Shown here: in pieces, positions 13,638-27,165 of the stretch
Layout: each line of letters starts with the position of its first letter
How positions within the stretch are numbered: position 1 is the stretch's first letter
Assembly (NCBI GenBank): GCA_900239685.1
Contig: OENT01000008.1
Span: forward strand, 372,001-436,000
Direction of reading: 5' to 3'
Source of the DNA: Rotaria macrura
Lineage: Eukaryota > Rotifera > Eurotatoria > Philodinida > Philodinidae
Length of the DNA stretch: 64,000 nucleotides
Translations under genes and position numbers: made by a program
Notes under the pieces: generated by a model
Database searches by the model: none
What the model saw: only the letters and a program-made list of their open reading frames with translations
Told to the model about the DNA's origin: nothing

Positions 13638-16565
13638 ATGACTAGCTGTCAGATAGAACAATGTAATACATCCAACAATATAAAGCCATTATTTGAATGT
13701 ATTGTGCCGACAACAGATGAACTTAATTATGAAACAAGTCAAGTTAAATGTCCACATAAAGAAAAAAGTCCGACATTAGAAAAATGTCAAAAAATCTTTA
13801 AAAATATTATGGCATTGAATGTGCATCTTCAAATGTATCATAAAGAAACAGGCATAGTCACAGTTAGTTGATTTGCAATTTTACTTATTGGTAAATGTTT
13901 ATATTTTGTATGAATATCTAGGCTTCAAATAGATATATATCACGTATCGGACGATACCATTGTCCAATCGAAGATTGTACATTTCATTGCCGTTGTAATA
14001 AAGAGTATATTGAATCATCATCATTTTCAAATTTTAATGCTGTACGACTTGTAAGTAAAAGAATTGAAAATTTCCAAATCTTCATGATAAATATTTTAAT
14101 GTCATAGCATTACTTACGACAACATGGTTTAAAAAAGGAACAATGTTCAAAATGTTTTAAATCATTTGGTCTTCATCAAGATTTAATTGCACATGAAAAA
14201 ATGTTCGTATACAAGAATTGATAATTTTTATTAATGAAATTATCATCTGTTTTTCTCAGTTGTGGTGTTCATCGTCCATATTCTTGCTCGCATTGTAGTC
14301 AACAGTTTCAAAATCGAACAAGTTTACGACGACATCAATTAAAATATCATTCAGATGATAACGATGGATCTCTAAATGGTTCGATAGCAGTCAAGTAAGA
14401 AGAGATTTTTCCATGATAATTACCTGTCGAGAGTGTTTTTTTTTCAACTTTCTATTTATAGCATGATTGAGACGAAGATTTCCTTTTATCTTCTTTCATT
14501 TCAATTCCTTAATTAGTTTGTGTAGAAATCCGTTAAAAAAACGAACTAGAAACATCATTAAGCATACTGATCAAAGTTTTCATTCTCGAGAGACGTCAAT
14601 TATATCGAAGAAGACTTCTCCACTCGGTTGAACGCATCTTTTCTTTCAAGTTGTTTGTCTTAAGAAAGATCCTAATTACATGTGAAAAAATAAAACTAGA
14701 CATTATAATTAAAATACACACAATAATAATACTCTGACATCAATTAGAAGAAGAAAAATAAAGAGAATTAACGAAAAAATTATTTTTTTTCATAAATTTA
14801 GTTTGTTTTGAAGAATACTTTTTAATTGAAAAAGAACTGAATGAAAACCTAGTCGAATACATGGAGGATTCCCGTATGCGATCCGATATGATTTTCTAAA
14901 CCGTTTGTTTCAATGCTGCCCTGTCGTTAATATGATAGTCAATATTAAAAACAATTCAAAATTTGTTTTCGTTAAAATAAAATGTACTTCAATAATGAAC
15001 AATATTTGTAGCTAGCTAGATTTCCATTGGTTGCTGGTGTCATTTGTGATAGTATTTTGTGAATAGGGACTGTTTTGTTTGTAGTAATAGTTTCTAACTT
15101 GATAAGTATTTTTCCCAATAGCGAACCTTCATCAGAACGTAAGAAATCGATGACTATTGTCAGTATGATATTTCAAGACTGAATGGTAATGAATGATTGC
15201 TGGACATAGAACTTTTTTGGGTCTGACTTTGATATACATTCGGAACTTGGCGCGAATAAAAGTGTAGATATGACTAATTAGAGCATAAATCCTTGTATTT
15301 TTTTAGTTTCGAACCAATATCTAAAGATTGATTAGATTGTTGATTATTATTCGGATGTTTATTTTAAGTCGAAAAGATCTTTCTCTATTAATGGCAAATC
15401 TACACATGTCGAATTTTTTCGTACGAAAAATTTGACATCTAAAATTAATTGTCTCTCTTTGTGCCGGTTCCTATGTAAAATATTCGATTTGATGTAAGTG
15501 ATATGTTATTTTAGTACTCATCCATCATTATCAAAGGCAAGTGAACGTCGAAAACGACCGAATCGTCGTCGTCCGCTTCCATCAGATCAAATAGAACTTT
15601 CTCGTCAAAACATTGGCTCACATCAGCCTGTTACGATAAATCCACTTGCATTAGAACTGTTGAAAAATTTCAATCATGAAAAAACACCAACGTTATCATC
15701 ATCTTCAAATTCTTTGATTGATTCTCCTCTCATATCTGTATCAGATAGTGATAAAGCAACTCAAACATATACTCGGGTTTCTGTTGGTACAGAATGTTGT
15801 TCATTAACGAATACTGATCTGAATACCGTAAGTTCCATACCAATAAAAGCAACTGAACAAAAATCTAGTCAAACACAAAGTCGTATAAGGGTGTATAAAA
15901 AACGCACACGAAGTTCAACGAAAAAAACTCCAATGTCATCAACAATAACAGATGATGGACCATCGTCAATTACGTTCTATAAAATGCCAACAAACACATT
16001 TAACGCATCAACAATGACACAATGGGAAAATGTACCTGTTAATGATATGGAAACTCAGATTTTTACGCCAACTCGTTCAGATATGTGTATTCAAACGGTT
16101 GGAAATGTATCGAATCTACTTGATTATCCATCTGAATCATCGGATAATAACAATAGTGTGATCGTTCAAACATTACCGATTTCAATGACATCAACACAAA
16201 TGCAAACTATATCAGAATATCCAATAGTACGAACAACAACAACATCAATAAACGCACTGCCACCACCAACAACAACAACAACGAAAACTGCAACAACAAA
16301 TGAATATAATAATTATTTACTACCCTATCAAGAATCTGTTGGTACATCATGTTTTCTCGACGAATTTTTACTAGATGACTTGTCGAAAAATGATTCATCA
16401 TCATCAGTTCTATTTGATTTCGATGCTATGGATTTGTTGGATTTAATTGATAGTGGTACACAAACATATCCATTAATAGCATCACATGAAGCACAAACCA
16501 TGACGAATTGGGATTCGATGTTGTTAAATGAAGATGAATGGATTCAAACAATGATGAATAATTGA
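13638..16565 (+). CDS. ATMIN: ATMIN/ASCIZ-like zinc-finger protein with multiple LC8-binding TQT motifs
   Basis: Five in-phase exons (13638-13862, 13922-14050, 14108-14202, 14260-14394, 15515-16565) give about 544 residues; human ATMIN is about 820. The N-terminus has ATMIN-type C2H2 fingers: a first finger ending ALNVHLQMYH, then YHCPIEDC, HYLRQHG, QCSKCFKSFG, and a last finger YSCSHCSQQF ending RRHQLKYH. The Ser/Thr-rich C-terminal half carries many TQT-like motifs (ATQTYT, SSQTQS, METQIF, CIQTVG, IVQTLP, TQMQTI, GTQTYP, EAQTMT, WIQTMM), the dynein light chain LC8 (DYNLL1) binding sites by which ASCIZ senses LC8 level and drives its transcription. ATMIN also acts with ATM kinase. Exon 3 uses a weak donor (GTTCGT), chosen because only it keeps phase. 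The last intron is 1120 bp. PNKP starts 138 bp downstream. Confidence 0.9.
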
Positions 16566-16703
16566 ATAATCTTTGTTCTTCTTGTTTGCTTTTTATTTTT
16601 CTTTTTGTTTGTTCGGATTTTTGTTAAAATCATTTTCTTTTTTGAAAAATATATTTCTTAAAAATTATTCTTATCTAGATTAAGATTTCAGTGCAAATAT
16701 AAA

Positions 16704-19700
16704 ATGTCGTCGACGATTGTCGTTAAATTGATTTCAGACGATTCAATATATCCAACTTTGCAAGTACAATCCATAGATTCAAATTCATCAGCAACACTAA
16801 TTGTTGGACGTAATGATCAAAGTAAAATAAAATCGATGCGTTGTGCTCGAGAACAAGGTATACGATACAAAAAATGAATGAACTATTGACTTTTGCTCGA
16901 TATATATATGACAGATTTTTAAAACTACCAATTTGTGTTCGAGTGTTTCCTTTGATATTCAATGTCTTTGCCATTGACGATAGGAATAGTCACACTGTTT
17001 AGTCCTATCCCGTATTTGATAGACACTCAGTGGCCAATTTTCTCTTCAAAGTAGTCTACGACAGATAATAATGTAATAACATGTTGTTTCAATTTTATCT
17101 GTAAAGGACAACGATAAAATATTCAATAAACTCTACAATTTTGAAAACAAAAGAGGATGAATAGCGTGACCCGGCATTTGTTTCTTGTTGATTGTCTCAT
17201 ATAAAAGTATTCGATACATGATTCCGTTGTCTGACAAATTCATATGATGGAGATAGCTTTTCTGAATACATCATGATAAATTGATGTCTTCTTTTCAAAT
17301 ACAATCTCAAAATCATAAAATTCTATATCGAACGATAAAAATTAGATTTCACATCTCAATCGTTCTTTATGATACAGCAGTACAACGTGAAATACAATGA
17401 ATTGTGTACATGTATTAGACTGATCCATAAATGTCTAATATAGAATGTGTTAAATGGATAAGTACCAAGATTATGTGAATATACTAATGCGTTGATTTCT
17501 CGTTGAAAGATTATCTAGTTTCTCGAGAAGAAACTATTCATTATAGTCACATTTATTTGAATATCGCGACATTCTTTAAAACCGATCAGTTAGTTCAATT
17601 TTTAATTCAATGACCGATTCGATGATTCTTGATAGATTCCAGATTTTTAATGAATCACTATGTGAGAATTGAAAAAAATAATAAAAGAAACCTTGAGTGT
17701 GTTCAGATCTAGGATCGAATTCCCTCGTCTTGAATAAGTTCTATTCAATGCACAAACAAAATGTTACAACTCATATGTTTCATGCCGGTTCTATTGTCAT
17801 CATTGTAGTTATTCAAAGAATCATCTCTATCTGTCTAGTATAGAAAGAAAACAGTTTTTCATCTGTTCATTCAAATTTGACTTTCTTCTTGTTTTATAGT
17901 TTCCATTCACATTCAGAACAATCAAGTATATATCAATCAAAATGGCACGAATACTTCTTTTGTAAATCGAACACCTATAAGTAAGAATGATAAATATCTT
18001 TTAAAAGATGGAGATCAACTTCACTTATTGGAAAATGAACTTTGTTATACTGTTCGAATCGAACGGACGACAAATATCGACGACAAAGCTCAAAAGTCAT
18101 CACCATCACCAGTCAAGCCAACATTGAAAAGACAAAATACAGAAGATGATGGAACATCATCAAAAAAACAGCGAGGTTCTATGAATAAACTGGACCAAAT
18201 GCAGAAAACAAATGAATCAGATAGTCCAAACATTGATGATGATTCAGCCGAAAGAAATCGTGTGAATTGGATACAACAACACCTAGATGCTTTAAAAGCC
18301 AATGCTAATCAATCGTAAAAAAATTTTTTGAATACATACTTTAATCTTCATCTATGTTCAATGTACTATAGATCATCAAATACAACTTCAAGTTCAATAA
18401 CGAAGTCGCCTGTAACATCTGAAGATTTATGGGATAAACCATGTAATGGTGTTGAAATCTATACATCGAAAGGAGTGATCAATAGTGAAAAAGTAAATGG
18501 TACATTGAGGAATAAAGTTTTCTTATCCTAGTCTATTTTTAGATAGCAGCATTTGATATGGATGGAACAATAATTTTAACTAAATCAGGCAAAGTACATC
18601 CAACCGATGACAATGATTGGCGAATCGGTTTTGATACATGTTTTAAAAAGTTGAAGCAATTATGTCAAGATAATTATAAATTAGTTGTATTCACCAATCA
18701 ACGTGGTTTAATGAAAGTAACATCCACTGATGGTTTTAGACAAAAAATTCAACATATTCAACAAAAATTAAACGTTCCTCTACAAGTAATAACAGCATAC
18801 ACTTCCACATGCATTGTCTAATTTCAAGAAAGTATTTTCTAGGTCTTTATTGCTATTCATTCGGGTCGCTATAGGAAACCATGTACTGGACTATGGTCAC
18901 TTCTAGAGTCAAAAGTAGGAGTAGAAGTCGTGTAAAAATGATTTAGTTTAACGTATATTTTATGATTTTTTCAGTATAATGGTGGCATTAAAATTGATAA
19001 ATCGCAATCGTTCTTCGTCGGCGGTGAAAAAATCGATGGATCTGTTTATTTGTGTTTTTGCAACTAAAATATGTTTTTATTCATTGTAGATGCTGCTGGT
19101 CGTCCAGATAAATGGCGAATTAAAGCGAAAAAAGATCATTCGTGTGCAGATCGCCTTGTAACGCATGACATCATTAACTTGCCACATCATTTTCAATATT
19201 CTTTATTTAGTTTGCTCTTAATGTTGGTTTACGATTTCATACACCGGAAGAATATTTTTTAGGCTTAGGCAAAGCATCATATGATATGCCCAAGTTTGAC
19301 CCTGTATGACTCTTATTAAGGAATCAATGATGCATGTCTGAATCGTTCTAGAAATCTCTTCGATCAATTCAATCACTTCTCGAACCAGCCACTGCTACAT
19401 TGACATCGAATAAGACTGAAATCATTGTTATGTGTGGTCTTCCAGCTTGTAAGTTCTACAATTTATTAAACAAAGATAATCTATGCGCAGTTCCTTTTTT
19501 TACATTTAGCTGGTAAAAGTTGGTTTGTAAAAAAGTATATCGTTCCACATAAATATGAATATGTTAATCGGGTAAGTAGATAATAAACATGGTTGTTGTT
19601 ATGCAATTACATAAGACACACATTCGCGGATAAATTTTAACTCATATTTATTGAGTCTTGAGTATTTTTCAAAGTAATCGTGTTTTTAGTTAAAACTGAT

Positions 19701-21002
19701 GAATTTTCTAACATCTCCTACTTACCTGCTAACACCCACCCTCTATTTCCCATTCAAATATCATAAGCTTTTTCCATGGAATCTTTTATTTTCCAGATAC
19801 ATACTGTCAACAATAGGAAGCTACGTTCTAAAAAATACTAAAATGAATTTTCGTAGGCAAAAGACAAGGTCTCTTATAATCTGAGAAGAAAGAAGGTTCT
19901 GAAAGATCTTTCATTTTTATTTTATATGGCTGAGTGACAAAATTTTTTTTCATTAGGATGAAATGGGGACTTGGCAAAAATGTGTGAAAATGGCCGAAAC
20001 GGCTCTAAGCAAAGGGCAACATGTGGTTGTTGACAATACAAATCTTGATGTCGAATCTCGACAAAGGTGAATGAAAATATTTCAATTGATTCATTTATCG
20101 TCAAATCTATGTAGATATATTGAGGTGGCAAAGAAATTCAATGTTTCATGTCGATGTTTTGTAATGAATGTATCAGTGGAACATACGAAGCATAATAATC
20201 TTGTAAGTTACACACTTTAACTATTTAAAGGTTTAAGAATCAAGCTGATCAGCATAATAGGCTTTTGAGTTTTTGTCAACTGAAAATAAAATATTCAATT
20301 GTTGTAATGCAAAATAGAGTCTTCGACGATGGAAAATACTTGAGTGGCCTTCGTTTATTATGGATGATCAATTCAAGAAAGCTTTCAAAATGAATATCTC
20401 TAGAGCAAAAGTAGTTACCTAAATTCAATGGAAAATTATTTCCATTCGTTTAACTTGCAAGAGAAGTCCTGAGAATCATAGATCTACTTTGAATATGATC
20501 TAAGTGCATTGCAGCAACTTACTCGAACAATGAATTTGACGAAACATATTCCTAAAGATATGATGTTTTTATCGTGGTTATCAATACAGTCATTATCTGA
20601 ATCGTCACACCCACTAAAAGCCAGAATTTTTCAATTTCAACTTGACATTCTATTGAGAGATAGAGCTTAGCAAGCGAGATTATTAGAGTTTGAAATTCAA
20701 CATAGTACTGGCGTAAATATGATGAAAGAGTTGAAAGATTATCCTCGTTTCTTTCGGTTTTCAACTCATTTTTTGCTGAAAATGAATTTAATTAACATTT
20801 TTTTAACTAGTTTCGACAAATGATTGGCACAGATAAAGCTCATAAAGATGTTAATGATATTATTATCATGGGTGCCAATAAACGCTATACTAAGCCAACA
20901 TTGAATGAAGGTTTTTCAGAAATTGTTCTAGTCAATATGCAACCTGTGTTTGATGATCCCGATATGGAACGACTATACTACCAATATATTCTCGATAAAT
21001 AA
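16704..21002 (+). CDS. PNKP: bifunctional polynucleotide phosphatase/kinase (PNKP)
   Basis: Thirteen exons join in phase to about 592 residues (human 521): 16704-16857, 17900-18314, 18372-18492, 18543-18785, 18843-18929, 18975-19023, 19090-19157, 19211-19303, 19352-19448, 19510-19571, 19957-20066, 20115-20202, 20811-21002. Domain order is FHA (LIVGRNDQSKI, first two exons), a basic Ser-rich linker, HAD-type 3'-phosphatase (FDMDGTI nucleophile motif, VVFTNQRG, FFVGDAAGRPDKW, SCADR), then 5'-kinase with P-loop GLPASGKSWF and VVDNTNLD. It restores 5'-phosphate and 3'-hydroxyl ends for single- and double-strand break repair; the FHA domain binds phosphorylated XRCC1/XRCC4. All catalytic motifs look intact. 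The FHA domain is split by a 1042 bp intron. An AG lies 12 nt before the ATG. Confidence 0.96.
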
Positions 21003-24000
21003 TCATCTTCTACTTCAAATCAATGATTTACCATGGATTTTCTTGAATCTCTTTTTATCTATTTAAGACAACGAATAATATTCAATGCGTACTAGTTTTT
21101 TTTCTGTCCCTAATAAAGATGATAAACACTGAAATTTTTACGAGAATATATTCCTAATTTAGAATAAGATAGTTTGATCAATGCGATGCAGCATTCGCGG
21201 TTGGAGCTAAAAATTTCAACAGTACAAATATTCTAATAAATTCTCAACAGTATCATTTAAGAAAAGGATAGCTTTCAACGGTAAGAAATAGCTTTTTTTT
21301 TACAAAGAAATACTTGCTTGGATTATCAGAAACTATCACGAGTTCATCAACAAAGCGAAGGACACGCTCAAATGTTACTTGATGATCAGTATGATTGAAG
21401 ATGTTTATATGGGAATGATTCCGTAAATTTCATTGAACTAATAGAAGTTCAACTGAATTTTATATTTCAATAGACCCTGTTCTATTAAATATACTTGTCG
21501 ACAATGACCACTAGCAGCTGATGTGTCGTAAGACGCATACCAAATGATAGAAGATCAACAGCTGAATAAAACTGATTATTCACACATTATATTTTGATAG
21601 AATTGTCGAAATTTATCAAGTTCTCGTCATGATTAATGACATTTATTAAAAGAAGAAGGATAACAATTTCGTTCACTATACTCCCTACTATATGTCGCGT
21701 AGCCATGAACTTAGACGTGTTTATTCAAGTGCCATGTTCACCATAAGCCTACAACCAAGGTTTTAGTTATGATTGGTTTTGTAGTCCGTTGGTTGGAAAT
21801 AAAGAAATCTTCACAAGTCATTTAACAGTATTGCAAACGTATCTTTTAAGTGATTGAACCATGCAGAACTTAAACTCTCTCATTCTATAATTGCCAAAAG
21901 GATTTCTTTGATTTCCTCAACAACAACTGATACCTCCTTTTCTCGGCGTATGCAATGCATCTTCAATGTAGATATCTTGATCTATGCACTGATGTTTTTC
22001 AATGTACAAACATAACAACTATCTAGAGAGGAGACTAAAATCGTAAAACATGACACACCTTTTCTCAATCCATCAACCAATCGACTGCTTGTTTCTCATC
22101 ATTTATTGTAACTTGAGGAAGATCTGAACTACGACTGTCTAGTAATTAGATACATAAAGTTTACTTAAATGATATACTTTTAACTCCTTTGTTAGTTTCA
22201 ACAATTAACAGCAGAATCCTTAGTACAATTGAAATCAACGAGAAAAACATCGTCACCGATGTTAACTCATAGGTTTGATAAGATCTCGAATCGGTAAAAG
22301 AGCTTTACCAAATCATGCTGATAGTTCTATATTCTCATGATAAGGATCAATGAGAGTGTTTTAATATTCATAGGATTGTGATGAAATAAAATAAAATAAA
22401 AACATTGAATTAAGATACACTAACGCTTGATACGTTCATAGTTAATATGCACTTATACTTCTCATACATACATGAGTTCATCTAATGTTTGTTTGTGTCG
22501 TTTTCAAAATAGTAAACAGAAACTGTGATTACTGTTGAAAATATTTAGATGGCTAAAGTAGTGGTAATATCTAAATTAACTTTTGAAAGTATTACTTCTG
22601 AAAGCGTGTCAATTTCAAGAGAGCATCTATTTGTTGATGTGTTTTTCTTTTCCTTTTTTTTATTCTAAAAATAAAGTTGACTTGAATTCAGACAAGCGAA
22701 ACGTTTGATGAAAAAAAAAACATAAAAGCGATGATTCATTGTTAAGCTCTTAGCAATCAATTATAACTCATCGATTGTTAGAAATAATAACCAACCACCT
22801 ATTGATTAGGTCCCGTTTCGTCGAAAAGTGAAACTTAATCAAAAGAGAGAGAGAGAGAATATATCCTGTTTAATTAGATGTTTTAAAATTATACTAGCGA
22901 AAGAAGATACATCATAATAATAAATATGTTCTGCCAAAAGATGTTCAGAGAACGATATTAGGTACACATAGAAAGGATATATGAGAAAAGATAGATATCT
23001 GTAATGAAAATTATCAATGATTTAGTTGATTTCTTACATTTAGTTGATACAACATATAGGAAGGTTTTTTCAGTTAAATAAATATTGCATATACAATGAG
23101 CTCGTTTTTTTTGACCATATATATATATAAGTTTCACAAAGTAAGCATCACCAAGATAGTTAAACTACTTTTAGTAATCAGTTTATTTAGTAGATCATTT
23201 TTTACGACAATCAAAGCAATGAAGCTACTTGCTTTGATTCTGATTTTTTTCATTACAATTTAAATTTTCGACGAAACGGGAATGCACCCACCTATTGACT
23301 TTGGATTTATTTGAAATTAGATCACTCTTTTCTTGTTACGAGCTATGTCAAAATCGATGACTATGTATAGATCACATTGCTTATAACTCATGCAAAGATA
23401 CAGGTAGATATGGCATGCATGTCTATCCAACTATGTTTCTATCGGTACCGATGTATCTTTCGATTCATATATTTTTAGCGTTATATTTCAAAGTACGAGA
23501 ATTCAATCCAAACAAAGAACAACAGTTAACTGAGTACCACTAATGTATTCTTTCAATACACAACTAGGTTTTTAAATGATTTTCAAGCCTTCTATATCAT
23601 TTCATTGATCGTACTTTCACAAGGTACGATACATATACTAATTGTTTATTACGGTTAAAGTAGAACATATATTGATTGAAAAATGTCCTATCTCTAGGCG
23701 AAATTCTTTGAGTGATTCACTTTAACAATTGAAAAGTGAAATTGTTATATACTTATTCATAATCAATGTCTCGAGTACATTCCATGATTGTGAAAACAGT
23801 GGATGTATGAATAATCGATTTTTTTTCTACGTATGTTAGCTTCGATTCTCATTTAATGAATAGACTTGTCGAATGAGAAAATATTTACAACAACTCTGCT
23901 TACACATGAACATCTATCAAAGTATTTCCTGTATATAGTAACATAAAACAATCTTCAATATTCTTAATAGCTTATGCCATCAATATTTCTTATTGTATAC

Positions 24001-24226
24001 TAGAGAAAAAATAACACTGCAAATAAGCATTTCCATCGCAATCTAAAATATGATAACACAACAAAAATTGAAAAGAGTAAACTAAGACAAAAAAATGTCG
24101 GATAACACATGAGAGTATACACAGAAGTGACAAAAAATGAACATGAAAAATGAATCCAAGCACAAGAAAAAGCCCTGTGTGAAAGACAACTCATTTTATA
24201 GAGAAAACAAATGTTTCAAAGTCGAT
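21003..24226. other. intergenic between convergent PNKP and GCLC
   Basis: No gene recognised. Contains one inverted-repeat element at 22806-23287 and a short (GA)n run near 22843-22857. Confidence 0.5.
22806..23287. mobile_element. 482-bp inverted-repeat element with 11-bp target duplication
   Basis: The motif CCCGTTTCGTCGAAAA near 22812 is repeated inverted near 23264-23280. The element is bracketed by the same 11-mer CCACCTATTGA at 22795-22805 and 23288-23298. Terminal inverted repeats plus a 9-11 bp duplication fit a non-autonomous Mutator-like element. There is no coding capacity, and the outermost 6 bp of the ends do not match. Confidence 0.7.
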
Positions 24227-27165
24227 TTATTCTTGATTATTATGCTGATGCATTAATGATCGTTTTACTTCTATTTCATTGTTTTCTTTCTCTACAGCGG
24301 CCGATATATCTAGTGTCGTTTTTGACGACATCCGAGGTAATACTTTAAGACATTCTTCTTCACCAGTCGAGATTTTTTTCATTTTCCATAATAAATCATA
24401 AGTGATTTCATCGTTAACAACAGAATCATGTTGGTATGACGGATGATTCGTAACGAAATATCGCATCCATGCTGCATTTGTCATTAATGTACCTAAACAC
24501 CAAAATTTATTGCATTTAAATGTACTTGAAATTAAACAGAACACGTTTTCCACGTACCAGCTGCTCTTTTACTTATTAAATTTAAATATTGATTTATAGT
24601 GCATCGCGTATCTGCATCTACTTCAATATTGGATAAATAATCTTGAATAACTTTCAATAGACCAACAAATTCATTCTAAGATTTTCAATAGAATTGACTT
24701 ATGTATTGATCTAGTTATTCCAAAGAAAAAAACTAATCATAACTTACCGATCCATTAATAATCTCATTTATCGTCATAAGGCGATGTTCACATTCATTTT
24801 CTTGTAAATTTGATTGTTGACTGGATGCCATACATGTTGTATCAGGTGTTTGCACTTAATTGATATAGAGAGCACATTAATAAAGTATCCATCCGATGAT
24901 AAAATAACTATTTACTTGTTGAAAGACATTTTCTAAAATGAAATTTTTGATGTAGAACTGCATCACGATGTTGAGCGGATTGCATATTTTCATCAACCTA
25001 TTGATAGATTTATAGTAGATACTAGTTTCTTGTATTTCAAATACTTACATTTGAAATAGGGATAAGTAAATTTAAATTATATGTAATAATAGCACGGGTC
25101 AGTAACACAACAAATGTAACTAACGCAGCATTCTCAAAATCAGTCATTTGTAACTGAATCAAAGAATAAAATCATTAAATTAACATGGATTTCATTTATT
25201 TTATTTTTACTTCTGTTGGTCGAAATTCTACACGCCAACCAATATTACTATTAGTTGGTGGTGGTTTAAATCGCATTGATTGCCAATTCGTAGAATTGAT
25301 ATTCTAAGAATCAAAGTCCCTGGATAGTTAATGGAAGAAAATACACAGAAGAACAACGTTACTTCAAAATGATCGGTATCTTGTGTATCATCGAGATGGA
25401 GTTTTTCTTCAAACAAAGTCAATGTATCGCGAACAAATAAATGGGCTATATGTTGAGCCAATAAATGATCAATACCTGGAGAAAATTGAAATTCCCAACA
25501 AATGTAAAAATGTTTTGTTTTTCTTCATCTTATCTTACCGTGTTCAATAAGTTTACGACAGATATTTTCATCGTGAATAACTTCGATATCGTTGTATATA
25601 GCACCGCCCGGCGAAATATAACAATCAACACTTGAATATCGAGATTTAGATAAACGAAATTGTTCATGTTTTAATGGCTAAATGAATGAAAATCATTTCA
25701 AAGAATGAAATCTCGATTATTTACTTCAAGGCCTCGTTCTTCAGGTGTTCGATCATCGACCATAGCGCATAGGACGTTCCATCGACAATCAACATCAGCT
25801 AAATATCCTCTCCATATTGGTGATGACGCACTCAATGCTAACTTTAAAAAGTACAAAAATGGATCTATAAACAAATAAAAACTGAAACAGATGTAATCTC
25901 TATACCAATATGGGCGTTAATGGGGTCAGTTGATCATAAAGGCAACGTGCTTCATCAATACATTGCGCTTGAAAAGTAACTTGTAAACAGCAACAACCCA
26001 TACCTAAGCCCATTGCATCAAGATGAATATGATCTTCGATCACAGCGACTTCATTAGCACTACTAATGTGACCGTATATTGATAAGTCTTCGATAAATGG
26101 TCGAGGAGTGTTTTTATCAATAAAAACTGTAGTATGAAGAAAGAAGGATAGTAACTTCTGAAAAGAAAGTTTTGTTAAGCACATACTGGGTACATCGATG
26201 GAAACTTTTGATTTACGTCGCATACGAATATTTCGTGTTAATGTTCTGACGAAAATATCATGGTCATAAGGATTGGTAGATTCATGCATATAACATTACC
26301 TGAAACGTGGATGATCAGGAAAAATGACTTCATCGGGAAAGAAAAGTGAAGCAGATGCCGATGTATCTGGTTTAGGTTTATGAACAGGCCAACTGAAGTC
26401 AGGACACCCATTTCTAAGTTATTTAAAGACAAGCAAATAAAGTAATTTTTGAAATTTCTTTATGTCTGTCAAGAACACCTCGTACCGTGGGAAGTTCGAA
26501 GTACTTATAACATATTCATCTTTACCGAGTAGTTTTTGACCTTGTTCTCGACTAAAAGACATTTATTTTCTTCTATACAATTTAGCATTAGTATTGTGTA
26601 TTACCGTAAGCGCATATTTGCTTCTACCATATTGAAATGTACTGGTAAATGTCCATAGGGTTGACCTGGTGTACCTTCAATCATGTAATCCTGAAGTGAT
26701 AAAAAAGAAAAATAGATTTAACTGTTTTTGATTTAATTTACTTACAGCGTATTCTGGTCGCCAGAGAGTGTCACAATCACTAAAAATATAATTTTATTTC
26801 GTCGTTAAACATAGTTCTATTTTTCCCTCTACTCACTTAGGATTCTGATGTTCAGGTTCCATAAGCTCCGATAGTATTTCATGAGCTTTAAGAGTAAGTT
26901 GTACTTTTTTATTTTTATGATCGAAATGTACCATCAGAAATTCAACCTGAACATAAACATATCGTGATCAAACATTGAATGCTCAGTGAAGAACTTTTCG
27001 AATACTATTCCCTACTTCATCGCCCCATTTCAGGCAATCATTTCGGCGATCTTTGATTTTTTCATAATTATGAATGAATTGTTCGATGCCATGCTCACGT
27101 ATAAATTGTGCATATTTTTTTGTTTCATCCCAATTTAATGGACGCCCTTGAGTTAATAAACCCAT
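24227..27165 (-). CDS. GCLC: glutamate-cysteine ligase catalytic subunit
   Basis: Intron-rich gene read leftward; the first exon is 27016-27165 and the last 24227-24492. The N-terminus [16 protein letters not shown] followed by LKWGDEV matches animal GCLC. Later exons give [127 protein letters not shown] and the C-terminal [18 protein letters not shown]. It makes gamma-glutamylcysteine from glutamate, cysteine and ATP, the rate-limiting step of glutathione synthesis, in the cytosol. Joins that I checked keep frame, and no lesion was seen. The C-terminal tail is His/Gln-rich. A splice-acceptor-like CAG ends 3 nt before the ATG. Confidence 0.97.

Noticed and set aside
22843..22857. (GA)n microsatellite
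   Set aside because: Only about seven repeats inside the 22.8 kb element; nothing unusual.
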